Positions 33,601 to 49,244 of a stretch of DNA of 64,000 nucleotides are shown one piece after another; the stretch's first letter is position 1, and every line of letters starts with the position of its first letter. The DNA lies in contig NC_091307.1 of assembly GCF_038502225.1 (NCBI RefSeq), positions 28,836,078 through 28,900,077 of the forward strand, in the 5' to 3' direction. The notes beneath the pieces were generated by a model, which had not been told where the DNA came from, searched no databases, and saw only the letters and a list, made by a program, of their open reading frames with translations. A program made the translations under genes and the position numbers. Source of the stretch: Cherax quadricarinatus (Eukaryota > Arthropoda > Malacostraca > Decapoda > Parastacidae).

Positions 33601-36600
33601 GTGGACATAGTTGAAGGTTATAGGACATACTTCAAGGATGGAGGATATAGTTGATGGATGGATTACATAGTTGAAGGTTGGAGGACATAGTTGAAGGATG
33701 GATTACATAGTTGAAGGATGGATTACATAGCTGAAGGATGGAGGACATAGTTGAAGGATGGAGGGCATAGTTGAAGGATGGAGGGCATAGTTGAAGGATG
33801 GAGGGCATAGTTGAAGGATGGAGGGCATAGTTGAAGGATGGAGGGCATAGTTGATGGTTGGAGGACATAGTTGAAGGATGGAGGACATAATTGAAAGATG
33901 GAGGGCATAGTTGAAGGATGGAGGGCATAGTTGAAGGATGGAGGGCATAGTTGAAGGATGGAGGGCATAGTTGAAGGATGGAGGGCATAGTTGAAGGATG
34001 GAGGACATAGTTGAAGGATGGAGGACATAATTGAATGATGGACATAGTTGAAGGATGGAGGACATAGTTGAAGGATGGAGGACATAGTTGAAGGATGGTG
34101 GATATACTTCAAGGATGAATGATATAGTTGAAGGATGGATTACATAGATGAAGGTTGGAGGACATAATTGAAGGATGGATTACATAGTTGAAGGATGGAT
34201 TACATAGCTGAAGGATGGAGGACGTAGTTGAAGGATGGAGGGCATAGTTGAAGGATGGAGGACATAGTTGAAGGATTGAGGGCATAGTTGAAGGGTGAAG
34301 GGCATACTTGAATGGTGGAGGGCATACTTGAAGGATGTAGGGCATAGTTGAAGGATGTAGGGCATAGTTGAAGGATGGAGGGCATAGTTGAAGGATGGAG
34401 GACAGTTGAAGGATGGAGGACATAGTTGAAGGATGGAGGGCATAGTTGAAGGATGAGGACATAGTTGAAGGATTGAGGGCATAGTTGAAGAATGGAGGAC
34501 ATAGTTGAAGGATTGAGGGCATAATTGAAGGATTGAGGGCATAGTTGAAGAATGGAGGACATAGTTGAAGGATGGAGGGCATAGTTGAAGGATGGAGGGC
34601 ATAGTTGAAGGATGGAGGACATAGTTGAAGGATGGAGGACATAGTTGAAGGATTGAGGGCATAGTTGAAGGGTGGAGGGCATACTTGAAGGGTGGAGGGC
34701 ATACTTAAAGGATGGAGGGCATAGTTGAAGGATGGAGGGCATAGTTGAAGGATGTAGGGCATAGTTGAAGGATGTAGGGCATAGTTGAAGGATGGAGGGC
34801 ATAGTTGAAGGATGGAGGACATAGTTGAAGGATTGAGGGCATAGTTGAAGGGTGGAGGGCATAGTTGAAGGGTGGAGGGCATAGTTGAAGGGTGGAGGGC
34901 ATAGTTGAAGGGTGGAGGGCATAGTTGAAGGATGGAGGGCATAGTTGAAGGATGGAGGACATAGCTAAAGGATGGAGGACATAGCTGAAGGATGGAGGAC
35001 ATAGCTGAAGGATGGAGGACATAGCTGAAGGATGGAGGACATAGTTGAAGGATGGAGGACATAGTTGAAGGATGGAGGATATAATTGAAGGATGGATTAC
35101 ATTGTTGACGGATGGAGGACATAATTGAAAGATGGAGGGCATAGTTGTAGGATGGAGGGCATAGTTGTAGGATGGAGGGCATAGTTGAAGGATGGTGGAC
35201 ATAGTTGAAGGTTATAGGACATACTTCAAGGATGGAGGATATAGTTGATGGATGGATTACATAGTTGAAGGTTGGAGGACATAGTTGAAGGATGGATTAC
35301 ATAGTTGAAGGATGGATTACATAGCTGAAGGATGGAGGACATAGTTGAAGGATGGAGGGCATAGTTGAAGGATGGAGGGCATAGTTGAAGGATGGAGGGC
35401 ATAGTTGAAGGATGGAGGGCATAGTTGAAGGATGGAGGGCATAGTTGAAGGATGGAGGGCATAGTTGAAGAATGGAGGGCATAGTTGAAGGATTGAGGAC
35501 ATAGTTAAAGAATGGAGGGCATAGTTGAAGGATGAAGGACATAGCTGAAGGATGGAGGACATAGTTGAAGGATGGAGGGCATAGTTGAAGGATGGAGGGC
35601 ATAGTTGAAGGATGGAGGGCATAGTTGAAGGATGGAGGGCATAGTTGAAGAATGGAGGGCATAGTTGAAGGATTGAGGACATAGTTAAAGAATGGAGGGC
35701 ATAGTTGAAGGATGGAGGACATAGTTGAAGGATGGTGGGCATAGTTGAAGAATTGAGGACATAGTTGAAGGATGGTGGGCATAGTTGAAGGATTGAGGGC
35801 ATAATTGAAGGGTGGAGGACATCGTTGAAGGATGGAAAGCAAAGTCAAAGGATGGGGGGCATAGTTGATGGATGGGGGCATAGTTGACGTATGGTGGGCA
35901 TAGTTGAAGGATTGAGGGCATAATTGAAGGGTGGGGGACATAGTCAAAGGATGGAGGGCATAGTCAAAGGATGGGGGCATAGTCAAAGGATGGGGGCATA
36001 GTTGAAGGATGGAGGGCATAGTTGAAGGATTGAGGGCATAATTGAAGGGTGGAGGACATAGTTGAAGGATGAAGGGCATAGTCAAAGGATGGGGGGCATA
36101 GTTGAAGGATGGGGGCATAGTTGAAGGATTGAGGGCATAATTGAAGGGTGGAGGACATAGTTGAAGGATGGAGGGCATAGTTGAGGGATGGAGGGCATAG
36201 TTGAGGGATGGAGGGCATAGTTGAGGGATGGAGGGCATAGTTGAAGGATGGAGGGCATAGTTGAAGGATGGAGGGCATAGTTGAAGGATGGAGGGCATAG
36301 TTGAAGAATGGGGGCATAGTTGAAGGATGGAGGGCATAGTTGAAGGACGGAGGGCATAATTGAAGGGTAGAGGGCATAATTGAAGGGTAGAGGGCATAGT
36401 TGAAGGATGGAGGGCATAATTGAGGGATGGAGGGCATAGTTGAGGGATGGAGGGCATAGTTGAAGGATGGAGGGCATAGTTGAAGGGTGGAAGACATAAT
36501 TGAAGGATGGCGGGCATAGTTGAAGGATGGAGTGCATAGTTGAAGGATGGGGGCATAGTTGAAGGATTGAGGGCATAATTGAAGGATGGAAGGTATAGTT
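30653..36600. repeat. 20 bp minisatellite, subfamily B (~300 copies)
   Basis: Unit ATAGTTGAAGGATGGAGGGC with variants (GGATTGAGGTC, GGCTGGAGGGC, GGGTGGAGGAC). Contiguous with subfamily A. Internal higher-order structure: a 200 bp repeat at 31321/31521 and a 1594 bp tandem duplication (32268-33850 versus 33882-35444). Frames of up to 558 codons on the minus strand only reflect a stop-free unit. Confidence 0.97.
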
Positions 36601-36929
36601 GAAACATGGAAGACAACTGAAGAATGGAAGGCGTTAGAGAAGGAGCGTGTGAAGCGTATGAGGAACAGAAGTTGAGAGAGAAGTGTGAAAGGAAGGTGAA
36701 AAAGGGAGGAAGGAAGTTGTAAAAGAAAGGGAGGATGCAGTATAAGAAGGGAGGGAAGGAAGAGTAAAAGGAGAGAGGAAGAGTCGCTGAAGAAGGGTTA
36801 GAAAAGTTGGAGGAAGAGACAGGAGAACGAGGGAGGGATGGGACAGATAAAGGAAGAGAGTGAGTCATGGATAAATTGAAGAAAGGGAAAGGAAAAGAGA
36901 TGAATGTAAGAGAGAGTGTGAGGAATGTG

Positions 36930-36970
<41 letters not shown>

Positions 36971-37120
36971 CAAGGGATTGCGGGAGAAATCGGAAAGCGG
37001 AGAGAGAAATGAAAAACAGAAGATATATGTAAAACAAGATGAGGTGGAAGAGGAAGAATTGTGAGAAACTATAAGATTTGGAAAAAAAAGCTTGACCTGC
37101 CAATAGTGGCAGTAGCGAAG
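36601..37120. repeat. purine-rich tract with (GA)n
   Basis: A/G-rich on + over about 480 bp, with a perfect GA run at about 36930-36964. It may be degenerate flank of the 20 bp array (GAAGGA motifs). Confidence 0.8.
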
Positions 37121-37164
37121 AAGAAATAATTTGTGCCCAAGGAAGAAAGTCCCTCCTTCCTAAG

Positions 37165-37968
37165 AAGGAGGCACTTCTCGCTTCCCTAAGAGGAGGCACT
37201 TCTCGCTTCCCTAAGAGGAGGCACTTCTCGCTTCCCTAAGAGGAGGCACTTCTCGCTTCCCTAAGAGGAGGCACTTCTCACTTCCCTAAGAGGAGGCACT
37301 TCTCACTTCCCTAAGAGGGGGCACTTCTCACTTCCCTAAGAGGAGGCACTTCTCACTTCCCTAAGAGGAGGCACTTCTCACTTCCCTAAGAGGAGGCACT
37401 TCTCACTTCCCTAAGAGGAGGCACTTCTCACTTCCCTAAGAGGAGGCACTTCTCACTTCCCTAAGAGGAGGCACTTCTCGCTTCCCTAAGAGGAGGCACT
37501 TCTCACTTCCCTAAGAGGAGGCACTTCTCACTTCCCTAAGAGGAGGCACTTCTCGCTTCCCTAAGAGGAGGCACTTCTCGCTTCCCTAAGAGGAGGCACT
37601 TCTCGCTTCCCTAAGAGGAGGCACTTCTCGCTTCCCTAAGAGGAGGCACTTCTCGCTTCCCTAAGAGGAGGCACTTCTCGCTTCCCTAAGAGGAGGCACT
37701 TCTCACTTCCCTAAGAGGAGGCACTTCTCACTTCCCTAAGAGGAGGCACTTCTCACTTCCCTAAGAGGAGGCGCTTCTCACTTCCCTAAGAGGAGGCGCT
37801 TCTCACTTCCCTAAGAGGAGGCGCTTCTCACTTCCCTAAGAGGAGGCGCTTCTCACTTCCCTAAGAGGAGGCGCTTCTCACTTCCCTAAGAGGAGACACT
37901 TCTCACTTCCCTAAGAGGAGGCACTTCTCACTTCCCTAAGAGGAGGCACTTCTCACTTGCTAAGAAGG
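37165..37968. repeat. 25 bp minisatellite
   Basis: About 31 copies of a 25 bp unit, CTTCCCTAAGAGGAGGCACT plus TCTCG/A. Two main variants (CTCG, CTCA) occur in blocks, and a GGCGCTT variant forms a run at 37770-37880. Confidence 0.97.
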
Positions 37969-38214
37969 AAGTTCCTCCCTCTTCCTAAGAAGTTAACTGT
38001 CTCTAACTAGACGGTCCCGTCTTCCTCATAGGAAGAAGTTCCCCCTCCCCCTTTTTTTACACAGGGTTTGACAAGGTTAGGTTAACGATCCTTCGCTTTA
38101 TTGACAAGCTATAAGTTCACTCCCTCTTCATAAGATTTCTGTCTCCCGAATAGGGTCCCTTCCTCTTTCTAAGAAGGTCCCTCTTCTATGAAGGCCCCAC
38201 TCTCTACCTAAGAA
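37969..38214. repeat. degenerate spacer between 25 and 22 bp arrays
   Basis: Contains intermediate units such as TTTCTAAGAAGGTCCCTCTT, linking the two neighbouring arrays. A stretch at 38060-38110 is unrelated. Confidence 0.6.
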
Positions 38215-39485
38215 TAGTGTACGTCTCTCTTCCTAAAGACCCTCTCTAGAAGAAGGTCCCTCTCTCTCTAGAAGAAGGTCCCTCTCTCTCTAGAAGAAGG
38301 TCCCTCTCTCTCTAGAAGAAGATCCCTCTCTCTCTAGAAGGTCCCTCTCTCTCTAGAAGAAGGTCCCTCTCTCTCTAGAAGAAGGTCCCTCTCTCTCTAG
38401 AAGAAGGTCCCTCTCTTAGAAGAAGGTCCCTCTCTCTCTAGAAGAAGGTCCCTCTCTCTCTAGAAGAAGGTCCCTCTCTCTCTAGAAGAAGGTCCCTCCC
38501 TCTCTAGAAGAAGGTCCCTCTCTCTCTCTAGAAGAAGGTCCCTCTCTCTCTAGAAGAAGGTCCCTCTCTCTCTAGAAGGAGGTCCCTCTCTCTCTAGAAG
38601 GAGGTCCCTCTCTCTAGAAGGAGGTCCCTCTCTCTAGAAGGAGGTCCCTCTCTCTAGAAGGAGGTCCCTCTCTCTAGAAGGAGGTCCCTCTCTCTAGAAG
38701 GAGGTCCCTCTCTCTCTCTAGAAGGTCCCTCTCTCTCTAGAAGGAGGTCCCTCTCTCTCTCTAGAAGGAGGTCCTTCTCTCTCTAGGAGGAGGTCCTTCT
38801 CTCTCTCTAGAAGGAGGTCCTTCTCTCTCTAGGAGGTCCCTCTCTCTCTCTAGAAGGAGGTCACTCTAGAAGGAGGTCACTCTCTCTCTCTAGAAGGAGG
38901 TCCCTCTCTCTCTCTCTAGAAGGAGGTCCCTCTCTCTCTCTCTAGAAGGAGGTCCCTCTCTCTCTCTAGAAGGAGGTCCCTCTCTCTCTCTCTAGAAGGA
39001 GGTCCCTCTCTCTCTCTCTAGAAGGAGGTCCCTCTCTCTCTAGAAGGAGGTCCCTCTCTCTCTCTCTAGAAGGAGGTCCCTCTCTCTCTCTCTAGAAGGA
39101 GGTCCCTCTCTCTCTAGAAGGAGGTCCCTCTCTCTCTCTCTCTAGAAGGAGGTCCCTCTCTCTGTAGGAGGAGGTCCCTCTCTCTGTAGGAGGAGGTCCC
39201 TCTCTGTAGAAGGAGGTCCCTCTCTGTAGAAGGAGGTCCCTCTCTGTAGAAGGAGGTCCCTCTCTGTAGAAGGAGGTCCCTCTCTGTAGAAGGAGGTCCC
39301 TCTCTGTAGAAGGAGGTCCCTCTCTGTAGAAGGAGGTCCCTCTCTGTAGAAGAAGGTCCCTCTCTGTAGAAGAAGGTCCCTCTCTGTAGAAGAAGGTCCC
39401 TCTCTCTCTAGAAGGTCCCTCCCTCTCTCTAGAAGGTCCCTCTCTAGAAGGTCACTTTCTAGAAGAAGGTCCCTCTTTCTAGAAG
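38215..39485. repeat. ~22 bp CT-rich minisatellite
   Basis: About 55 copies of GAAGGTCCCTCTCTCTCTA, varying between about 17 and 26 bp by CT steps. Blocks of AGAAGAAGG, AGAAGGAGG and a TCTGTAGAAGGAGG variant (39160-39400). Confidence 0.95.
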
Positions 39486-39491
39486 GTGCCA

Positions 39492-39622
<131 letters not shown>

Positions 39623-39639
39623 TCCTTGCCTTATGTTTA

Positions 39640-40075
39640 CCCTACGTCAATTCCAGGGGTCACCGTCCCCACGGCCCGGTCCTAGACCAAGCCTCCTGGT
39701 TGCTAGCCTAATCGAACAGACTGTTGGTGCAGGCCGCCCGCATTCCAGCGTTTACACCACAGTCCCGCTGATCAGGAATTAATTTGAGGAACATATCAAG
39801 TTTCCACTTGAAAGCCAGAGATCTGCGTGAAGCAAGGGCGTTGAAAAGTAGAGGTCCTCTCACACTTGTTGATTTCTCTCTGATTGTACTCATCGTGCCT
39901 TTCTTTTTATATTGGAGGTATTTTGCACCGTCTATCAAGTCTCTTGCTTTCATAAGGAAATATTTTGGTATGTATGTTTTGAACCAGTCCCTCCAGGACT
40001 TTCTCCTTATATAAATTATGATGCAACTCTGTCGCCATCTTTCCAAGGAGTGCAATTCAAAGGATTTCACGTATT
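39640..40075 (-). mobile_element. CR1/Jockey-like LINE 3' tail
   Basis: Minus strand: SFELHSLERWRQSCIIIYI, RDLIDGAKYLQYKKKGTMST and REKSTSVRGPLLFNALA, then NAGMRAACTNSLFD. More diverged from the 19 kb copy than the other tails, so probably an older or sister family. Confidence 0.75.
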
Positions 40076-40259
40076 TTTAGTAATTAATATGGTAGCCTTT
40101 TTCCCCCTAAGCTATAGGGTATTGCTATTTTTTTCGGCTCTGCTATCTGCTGGCTCAAAGCGAATTTACTATAGTGGTTTAATAGTTCTGACGGGTGAGA
40201 CTGCTGCCTATGACTCTGTTATTATAATTCTTTCTATATTCGTTTCTTTTAAATGTCCT

Positions 40260-40860
40260 AAATTAAAGTAACCAAGCAATGAGATATTCACATCTTGGCT
40301 TGATAGGTTTTTAAGACAGTGTTCTGTTTCCAACAGCTGCTCTTAGAAGTTCTTGAAAGCTGTAACATGTGGTTTATATACGAAAACAACCACAGTCACG
40401 TTTTCAAATTTAACCGCAACAACTTTGACTGCATAATTTATGGTGTTAGGTAACTCAGTAGGTATAAACGACTCTTGATCATATACCAACCCTTCCTCCC
40501 TTACCCCTTTCACTTTGTTAACTGCTTATCCGGTCGCATTGAATTGGGTTGTATCTAGGAATCTAAATTTCTTTAGTCAGTATTATCTTTTATAAGGGTT
40601 CATGTAAAAACTGCAAAACTACTGATAAACAATATTTTATTGTTTCTACTCAGTTTAAGACCTTGTACGTGGGCACACACGAAAGATGATACCTTGCTAG
40701 TTGATATGCTGGTGGGCTTGTTGATTGAACTTAATGTATGTTGTTCTGACGAGGCCACCACTGACTGTTTCTGATCCAGCGTGGCTCCTAAGTAGTGATA
40801 CAATTTTAGCATTTCTTGCCATTCTGACTGTACGTCTATAGTTTGCATGTTCTATTTGGT
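40260..40860 (-). pseudogene. CR1-like LINE endonuclease fragment
   Basis: Minus strand from 40848: SEWQEMLKLYHYLGATLDQK and THVQG/HVQGLKLSRNN-like segment, then ESFIPTELPNTINYAVKVVA, VVVFVYKP and NISLLGYFN (degraded G-D-F-N), ending at about 40262. Frameshifts present. Same family as 16.5 kb. Confidence 0.65.
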
Positions 40861-41800
40861 TTCAATGACACTTTATACATCTTTCAGCCATGTGCAAAGT
40901 CAAACAGTTTGGAATGTAGCATCGTCAGTCATTATTGAACAATGGCTCATTTTTGAGTGAAAGAGTTTGCAGGTCCTGGTGTGCCAAATGCCGTAATACA
41001 GGAGATTTCAGTATTTCTTTGGATGATTATATTGGCAAGTGTCATTTTCGTTACTTCCAGTTGGATCATATATGCAGATGCTTCAAGCGTATATAATTTA
41101 CACATTTCGGTTTTACCTTGGCTATTTTTTTTTTGGGGGGGGGGGGGGCCTTCGAATTACTAGTTGACGAAATTTCTAAATCTGCAACAGCGCTAAAAGC
41201 AACACGGTCAGCATCAGCACTAACACTAGTTTAAGAATTAACCCTTTAGCAAATCCACAAGATGCATTTTTTCCCTTAGTCAGCCGAATACACTAAATGT
41301 ATTCTGGTTCTGTATTTCTAACATGATACCACGGATTTTCCAGATGGTCGCCACAGCTTACAGTTCCGTCCAGGTTTTTTGTATTTTCGTGAGGTTAAAT
41401 GTTATAATTAGTAGGGGACTAGTGGTAGGTGGTACAGTGGTTGGGACAGGCATTTGGGCAGTTATGGCGTCGGGCAGCATTTCTTCCTTCCCACAACTAT
41501 CGCTGTAGCTGCGATTTTTTGCATTAGTGTATCCTATGGAGCTATTATAATAGCAATTTAAATTTAACTTAATCAAATATATTTCTTCGTCTGCAGTAGT
41601 ACAGTGGTGTCGAGGTGCAGTATGAATAGCTGACGGCTTACGGAAGCCCAGTACTCAAAAGTTGTTGTTGTTGGTGGTGGTGGTAATGGGATCTGTGCGG
41701 TACCAGGCGTATTAAGACAGGCAAGGAGGCACTATGGAAGGGAGGAACGGCAAGAAGCCTTAACTCTCATTCCCTTCTCACTGTGTATATTAGTAGAACC
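40861..41800. other. unrecognised sequence, possibly LINE-derived
   Basis: A T10G14 homopolymer junction lies at 41125-41148, a likely mutation or assembly hotspot. The remainder has no motif I can name. Confidence 0.5.
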
Positions 41801-41807
41801 CTAGAAG

Positions 41808-41878
41808 GTCCCTCCCTCTTACTAGGAAGATCCCTCCCTGTTACTAGGAATATCCCTCCTTTTTACTAGGAAGGTTAC
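41808..41878. repeat. residual CT-rich minisatellite units
   Basis: Three degraded copies of GAAGGTCCCTCCCTCTTACT, close to the 22 bp unit of the array ending at 39485. Likely the far end of the same array, now separated by about 2.3 kb. Confidence 0.6.
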
Positions 41879-41949
41879 TGGACTCCGACTCGTTCAACTC
41901 GAGTTCAGTATCTTCAGTGTTGCCTGCAGCGCATCATACTGTTTAGCTC

Positions 41950-43265
41950 ACCTCCCCCCCCCCCTCTTGAACTCTAATTCTTCATCTTCGCCTCTAGAAT
42001 GATCGTTTCTTTCCACAATGGAATGTGCCTTGAGTACACTTCCAGTGCCGAGGAGTTGACCTTTTAAGAAATAAACACTGGTTAGGATCCATGTTATGAA
42101 AGATATCTTCCCAGCACGTTTTGTTCACGATACGATTTATTTGATCCCAGATGATGTTTTTGCTGTTCAAGTTGAATTTGATGGAAACACGCTTCTTTAC
42201 TGATTAAATTTTTCTGGTCAGGACCCATGTACATTCAGGTTTGAACTTTGTTTACATCATGATCTGAATTTACTGTCTTCGATGTTGCTATATTTCGTAC
42301 CAGATCATTATTATTTGTGAAAATGTGATGAAGTAAATTTACCAGTCTCGTTGACTCCACTATTTGTTGGTTTAAGAAGAATTTAATACAGAGATTCAGC
42401 ATCTCATTTCTGTTAGAATGTTCACTTGAGCCGCCTCCTGGAATTATCTCTGCTATTGCACTATTTGCTTCGTTCTTCCATTTTAATGTCTTTAATTGAA
42501 ATCATCAAGCAACAAGACATTTGGGGCTGGGGATGAAAGATTTTTCAAATGTAACCACAGTGACTGGGTGTTGGTTCTCAATGTTTTCTACCAAAACTTC
42601 ATCTACATCATTTCTAGTGTTTAGTAATTCTGTGTAAATGATCGACACGGACATACAAGCTCCCTTTTTGCCTGTTATTTCACTCGCATCTAAATAAGCT
42701 ATATCCTGATATCCATATTTCGTTGTCAAAGTGGTCTTTTGTGTATGGTCTCTGAAAACTGTAAACATTGCATTGACTCAGTGAGGGTTTAAGACCCTGT
42801 ATATTTGCAAAAATAAAAAGAAAATGGTGTCGTACTGGCTGTTGGGGGGATTTCTATTTAATGGGTCTGGGATGGATGCCACTCAATTTGCCTCTAATTC
42901 AACACAGCTTCGAGGTGGTGGAATATTTTTATAATATCCTGCCATTTTTTTCTGCTTTCTAGCACCAAAAAATCTCTTCTATGAGTTGGGTTGTGGGATT
43001 TGTACCTCCTGGTCCCTTTCCAATGGTATGAAGAAGCTGTAGTGTAGTACAGTGTTCGTGTACTCTTGTATAACACAGGAGGTGTTGTACACTCCGTTGA
43101 TCAGGAAATCCCAGCATTTTTTTTTAATGGTCAAACCTTCACCGTCTATTCATTTTTCCAGATATTCCATGCCTACAGACACCCCAAGTATAGACTATGC
43201 CAAAAATTTGCTGTGTGTTGGCTGGGATTTGTGGGAAGTGGGTTCCCGACTGGTGCAGCAACAGT
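41950..43265 (-). mobile_element. CR1/Jockey-like LINE 5' half (decayed)
   Basis: Minus-strand order: Cys/His region trace with TWGVCRHGISGK-like residues (about 43200-43150), YHWKGTRRYKSHNP and KWQDIIKIFHHLEAVL (43040-42894), IYTELLNTRNDVDEVLVENI (about 42640-42580), NVLLLDDFN (endonuclease G-D-F-N with G to D, about 42530-42500), then SRHIPL near 42030. Many stops; inactive. It corresponds to 15.9-17.3 kb of the + copy. Confidence 0.75.
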
Positions 43266-43320
43266 AACAGAATAACAAAGACCAAAAGCAGCAGAAACAT
43301 TATTTTTTTTTTATTTTAGA

Positions 43321-43473
43321 TGTGTACACGCTGGTTCAGGAGCACCAACATCCCCGGCATTATTATGTGTACACGCTGGTTCAGGAGCACCAACGTCCCC
43401 GGCATTATTATGTGTACACGCTGGTTCAGGAGCACCAACATCCCCGGCATTATTATGTGTACACGCTGGTACC
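43321..43473. repeat. 45 bp tandem repeat (3.4 copies)
   Basis: Starts at 43321, 43366, 43411 and a partial at 43456. Units begin TGTGTACACGCTGGTTCAGG and include CCCCGGCATTATTA. Almost identical copies. Confidence 0.95.
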
Positions 43474-43502
43474 CGCAGTGTGCTGCATCATTTATGATAG
43501 CT

Positions 43503-43715
43503 GCTGTGTGGGAGGGAGGAGGGGAGGGGAGGGAAGGAGTGGGGGGAGGGGAGGGAAGGAGTGAGGGGAGGGGATGGGAGGGAAGGAGTGGGGGGAGGGG
43601 ATGGGAGGGAAGGAGTGGGGGGAGGGGATGGGAGGGAAGGTGTGGGGGAAGGGGATGGGAGGGGAGGGAAGGGAAGGTGGGGGGGATGGGAGGGATGGTG
43701 TGGGGGGGAGGGGAA
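43503..43715. repeat. G-rich minisatellite
   Basis: GGGATGGGAGGGAAGGAGTG-type units of about 27 bp. Strong G-quadruplex potential on the + strand, i.e. in the putative pre-mRNA. Confidence 0.9.
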
Positions 43716-43774
43716 ATAACAAGATGATTTGTTGTAGTGATCTTTAATACCTTCTTAGCTCGTAGTTTCAGTAT

Positions 43775-44100
43775 TCTGTTTCCCAGTCCCTCACCTCCCA
43801 TCACCCCCTCCCCTTCAAGTCCCTCTCCCCTCATCTCCCCCACCATTCAAATTTCTCACCCTTCATCACCTCTTTCAAGCCCCTCATCACCCCTCTCCCG
43901 TTCTGGTACTCCACCATTCTTCACTATCTCCCCTTCTCACTTCCTCCACTTCTTCATCTCCCTCCCCTATGTCATCTCTTGATCCAAACACTAATTTTTC
44001 TGCCTTAATTTTGTAATGGATTTTATCTTTCTCCCTCCATCCCTGCCCCTCCCTTTCCTCTCCCTCCTCCCTCCCCTTCCCTCCCTATCTCACGAGATCA
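43775..44100. repeat. pyrimidine-rich low-complexity tract
   Basis: C/T-rich, TCACCCCTC-like repeats without a fixed unit. No coding evidence. Confidence 0.75.
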
Positions 44101-44179
44101 TCAGCATGCAGGTGAGACAGACTGGGTGAACACTTCAGGTTGGTCTGGTGTGTTCAGTGGCTGATTCAGCCAAGAGTCA

Positions 44180-44660
44180 GGAGTTTGTCGGAAGAGTCAG
44201 GTGGAAGACAATATCCGTCTTTCCTGCTGACCAGGAACTCGAGAGTCAGAAGCATGGGTCAGCAAGACAGCAGCCACCCATCAATCAGCAACACCTGTAT
44301 TTCCTAGTATCAGTTGTGACAGATACCCGAGCTATACCTAAAACAAGTGCCAGATCAACAAGGCTGTGATGGCTGTGTAAGTCTGCGGGCCTCTGACAGC
44401 AACAGTCAGGTTCACCAAGCAGTGTGCCAGCCTTTTCTAACTTTTCAATACCTTCTCTTCATATGTAAGAGGAATTATACTCTGGCAGTTGTCTTCAAGA
44501 GTCAAGTTCCTCAAATTCCTGATCAGCAGGGCTGTTATGCATTGATTGGGCTGCCTTTTGCGAACACAAACAACCTGATAGCTCAGGCCACCGAGCAGAA
44601 GGCCTGGTCTCGGAACTGGCCGCTGTGACATTGATTCTCGGTATGAACATCAGGAAGACA
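44180..44660 (+). mobile_element. CR1-like LINE 3' tail remnants, partly duplicated
   Basis: VPDQQGCDGCVSLRASDSNS-type sequence (about 44350-44410) and a second diverged copy IPDQQGCYALIGLPFANTNN with EQKAW (about 44515-44610) echo the tail peptide PDQPGC..YVGLRA.SSNSL. The tail appears to have been inserted or duplicated twice. Confidence 0.55.
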
Positions 44661-44714
44661 ATAGAGGCCTCAGGACGGACTGTGAGAGTACAGCTGTGGA
44701 AACTAGACCCATCT

Positions 44715-48520
<3,806 letters not shown>

Positions 48521-48704
48521 TAAGTCAGTTATGTTAGCAGTAACTGGTACAACAGCCACAGATGCTCACTCCAGCAGCTTCAGCTTAATTAATATTGAGT
48601 GAACAACGCCCTCGTGACTCAAGGTATCCCCGGTGACTGCCTATTTTCAGATAAATGATTTTTTTTTTTTGTAAATGTCAGTCTATCTGTTCCCGTTTTA
48701 AATT

Positions 48705-49165
48705 CCACAGGCCATTGCCCGTGGTCCGGTCCCAGACCACTCTTCCTGGTCGATAGCTTGACCAATTAAACTGTTGGTATTAATACCGCAGTCTGGCTGA
48801 TCATGAGCTAACATGAAGCAATTACCAAGTTCTCTCTTGAAGACACAAGTCTGTTAGTTATACCTCTTATATATGAAGGGACAGCATTGCAAAGTCTTGG
48901 GCTCCTTATGCTTAGCGAATTATTTCTATGTACTCATTGCACCTCCGCCATTCCTTGGCCATTTATTATTGCACTCTCTCTCAAGCTCTTGCTCTTAGGC
49001 AGTAATTTCGGTGTGCAAACTTGGGCTCAATTCTTCCAGTATTTTCCAAGCATGCATTACAATATATCTTACTCACGTATATTAAAAAGTACAGTTCGAA
49101 GATCCGGAAGAGTTCCCAGCAATTTAGGTGATCTAATTTATGAAAGTGGGAGAGGCTGAATTTGT
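48705..49165 (-). mobile_element. CR1-like LINE 3' tail, diverged
   Basis: The + sequence GGTCCGGTCCCAGACCACTC, TTCCTGGTCGATAGC, TGTTGGTATTAATACCGCAG and GCTGATCATGAGC parallels the 39.6 kb tail; minus-strand coding is broken. Extends to about 49165 with a thumb-like region. Confidence 0.65.
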
Positions 49166-49244
49166 GAAGAACTTGCTTAGTATGGGCCAGAAGGTCTGCT
49201 ATATTTCTCCAATTTTTCTTAATAGTTCTTGTTCTTATTTAATT

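Noticed and set aside
30695..36973. Frames of up to 558 codons (Leu-Gln-Leu-Cys-Pro repeats) on the minus strand
   Set aside because: Translation of the 20 bp satellite; 20 bp units rotate through all frames and the same peptides appear in three overlapping frames.
37165..37968. Regular repeat array as a possible CRISPR
   Set aside because: Direct back-to-back units without variable spacers, in a eukaryotic context; no cas genes.
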